6,559 nt of DNA, from the NCBI GenBank assembly GCA_903920835.1, contig CAIXNQ010000066.1, positions 1 through 6,559 of the forward strand, given 5' to 3'. The stretch comes from an uncultured Bacteroidota bacterium. GTDB lineage: Bacteria; Bacteroidota; Bacteroidia; Flavobacteriales; Flavobacteriaceae. Below the pieces are notes generated by a model that saw nothing but the letters and a program-made list of their open reading frames with translations, had not been told where the DNA came from and made no database searches. Each line of letters starts with the position of its first letter. Position 1 is the first letter of the stretch. A program made the position numbers and the translations under genes. Shown here in pieces: positions 6,355 to 6,559 of the stretch.

Positions 6355-6360
6355 AGGAGG
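6355..6360 (+). promoter_or_regulatory. Shine-Dalgarno sequence of rpoC1
   Basis: AGGAGG lies five bases before the ATG at 6366, a full match to the anti-Shine-Dalgarno sequence of bacterial-type ribosomes. It selects 6366 over the in-frame ATG at 6399. An in-frame TAG at 6354-6356 excludes any earlier start. Confidence 0.85.
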
Positions 6361-6365
6361 ATAAG

Positions 6366-6559
6366 ATGATTCAAATTCATTCATCACAAACCAATTTTAT
6401 GCAAATAGGTTTGGCAACGTCTGAAGAAATTCAAAACTGGGCAGAACGTTCATATTTTCTTGATGGACAATTTATAGAAATTGGTGAAGTAAAAAAAGCT
6501 GATACGATTAATTATCGAACGTTTAAACCAGAAAAAGATGGGTTATTTTGTGAAAGAAT
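6366..6559 (+). CDS. rpoC1: RNA polymerase beta-prime subunit RpoC1, 3'-partial
   Basis: The N-terminal 64 residues of the beta-prime subunit of the plastid-encoded RNA polymerase, cut by the right edge. After a short lead, QIGLATSEEIQNWAERS and GEVKKADTINYRTFKPEKDG match the conserved start of the family, followed by LFCER. In homologues this CERIFGP segment leads into the first zinc-binding cluster, of which C62 lies near the beginning; the remaining cysteines would be outside the window. The insert between WAERS and GEV (YFLDGQFIEI) is about the length usual for cyanobacteria and plastids, which are longer here than E. coli. Some green algae split rpoC1 into two genes; this window cannot show whether that is so here. 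It is on the same strand as rpoC2 and ftsH but probably has its own leader and translation signal. Confidence 0.96.
   Translation, partial: MIQIHSSQTNFMQIGLATSEEIQNWAERSYFLDGQFIEIGEVKKADTINYRTFKPEKDGLFCER

Larger units (their letters stand above)
6066..6365. other. ftsH-rpoC1 spacer, hairpin-rich
   Basis: Three hundred bases without a gene. It contains a branched stem-loop just after ftsH, a very long perfect hairpin (6184-6278), then an AT-rich leader with a Shine-Dalgarno sequence before rpoC1. I found no M41 protease remnant in any frame and no tRNA. The minus-strand frame over 6062-6253 is repeat-derived. Confidence 0.8.

Noticed and set aside
6066..6365. Remnant of the missing FtsH protease domain
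   Set aside because: No HEAGH-like motif or conserved protease segment in any frame; the spacer is mostly repeats.

Overview
The window looks like part of a green-algal (Chlorophyta) chloroplast genome. Three things point there. The beta-prime RNA polymerase subunit is split into separate rpoC1 and rpoC2 genes, as in cyanobacteria and plastids. The DNA is AT-rich, with long A/T runs and short GC-bearing hairpins in the spacers. A large, divergent FtsH-like AAA ATPase lies between the two rpo genes and lacks the protease half, as in the ftsH/ycf2-like genes of green plastids. The species cannot be named from the sequence. The placement is inferred from protein motifs and layout, not from a search.

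Layout, all genes on the + strand: (1) 1-3011, rpoC2 (beta-double-prime), open at the left edge and carrying the complete 3' end. (2) 3012-3536, a 525-base spacer with a stem-loop after rpoC2 and a dense cluster of tandem and inverted repeats. (3) 3537-6065, an 842-residue FtsH-like protein: a long low-complexity N-terminal region, two predicted membrane segments, then an AAA domain with Walker A, Walker B and the second region of homology, ending just before the M41 zinc protease would start. (4) 6066-6365, a 300-base spacer with a branched stem-loop and a perfect 46-bp hairpin. (5) 6366-6559, the first 64 codons of rpoC1, preceded by a strong Shine-Dalgarno sequence.

RpoC1 and RpoC2 together form the beta-prime part of the plastid-encoded RNA polymerase. 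Their usual order is rpoB-rpoC1-rpoC2. Here rpoC2 comes first and is separated from rpoC1 by ftsH and two structured spacers, so the ancestral operon has been rearranged. The FtsH-like protein is probably a membrane-anchored ATPase motor, not a protease.

The most notable signal is not a gene. At least two families of short inverted repeats are scattered through spacers and also inside the coding regions. One, a hairpin built on TTTCAGC/GCTGAAA, lies in the same reading frame in rpoC2 and twice in ftsH, giving related peptides (F-S/N-x-A-E). The other, built on TTTTTCCGCTTCGC and TAGATGATTAGTTGG, fills both spacers and interrupts ftsH twice, once within the AAA module just before Walker A.
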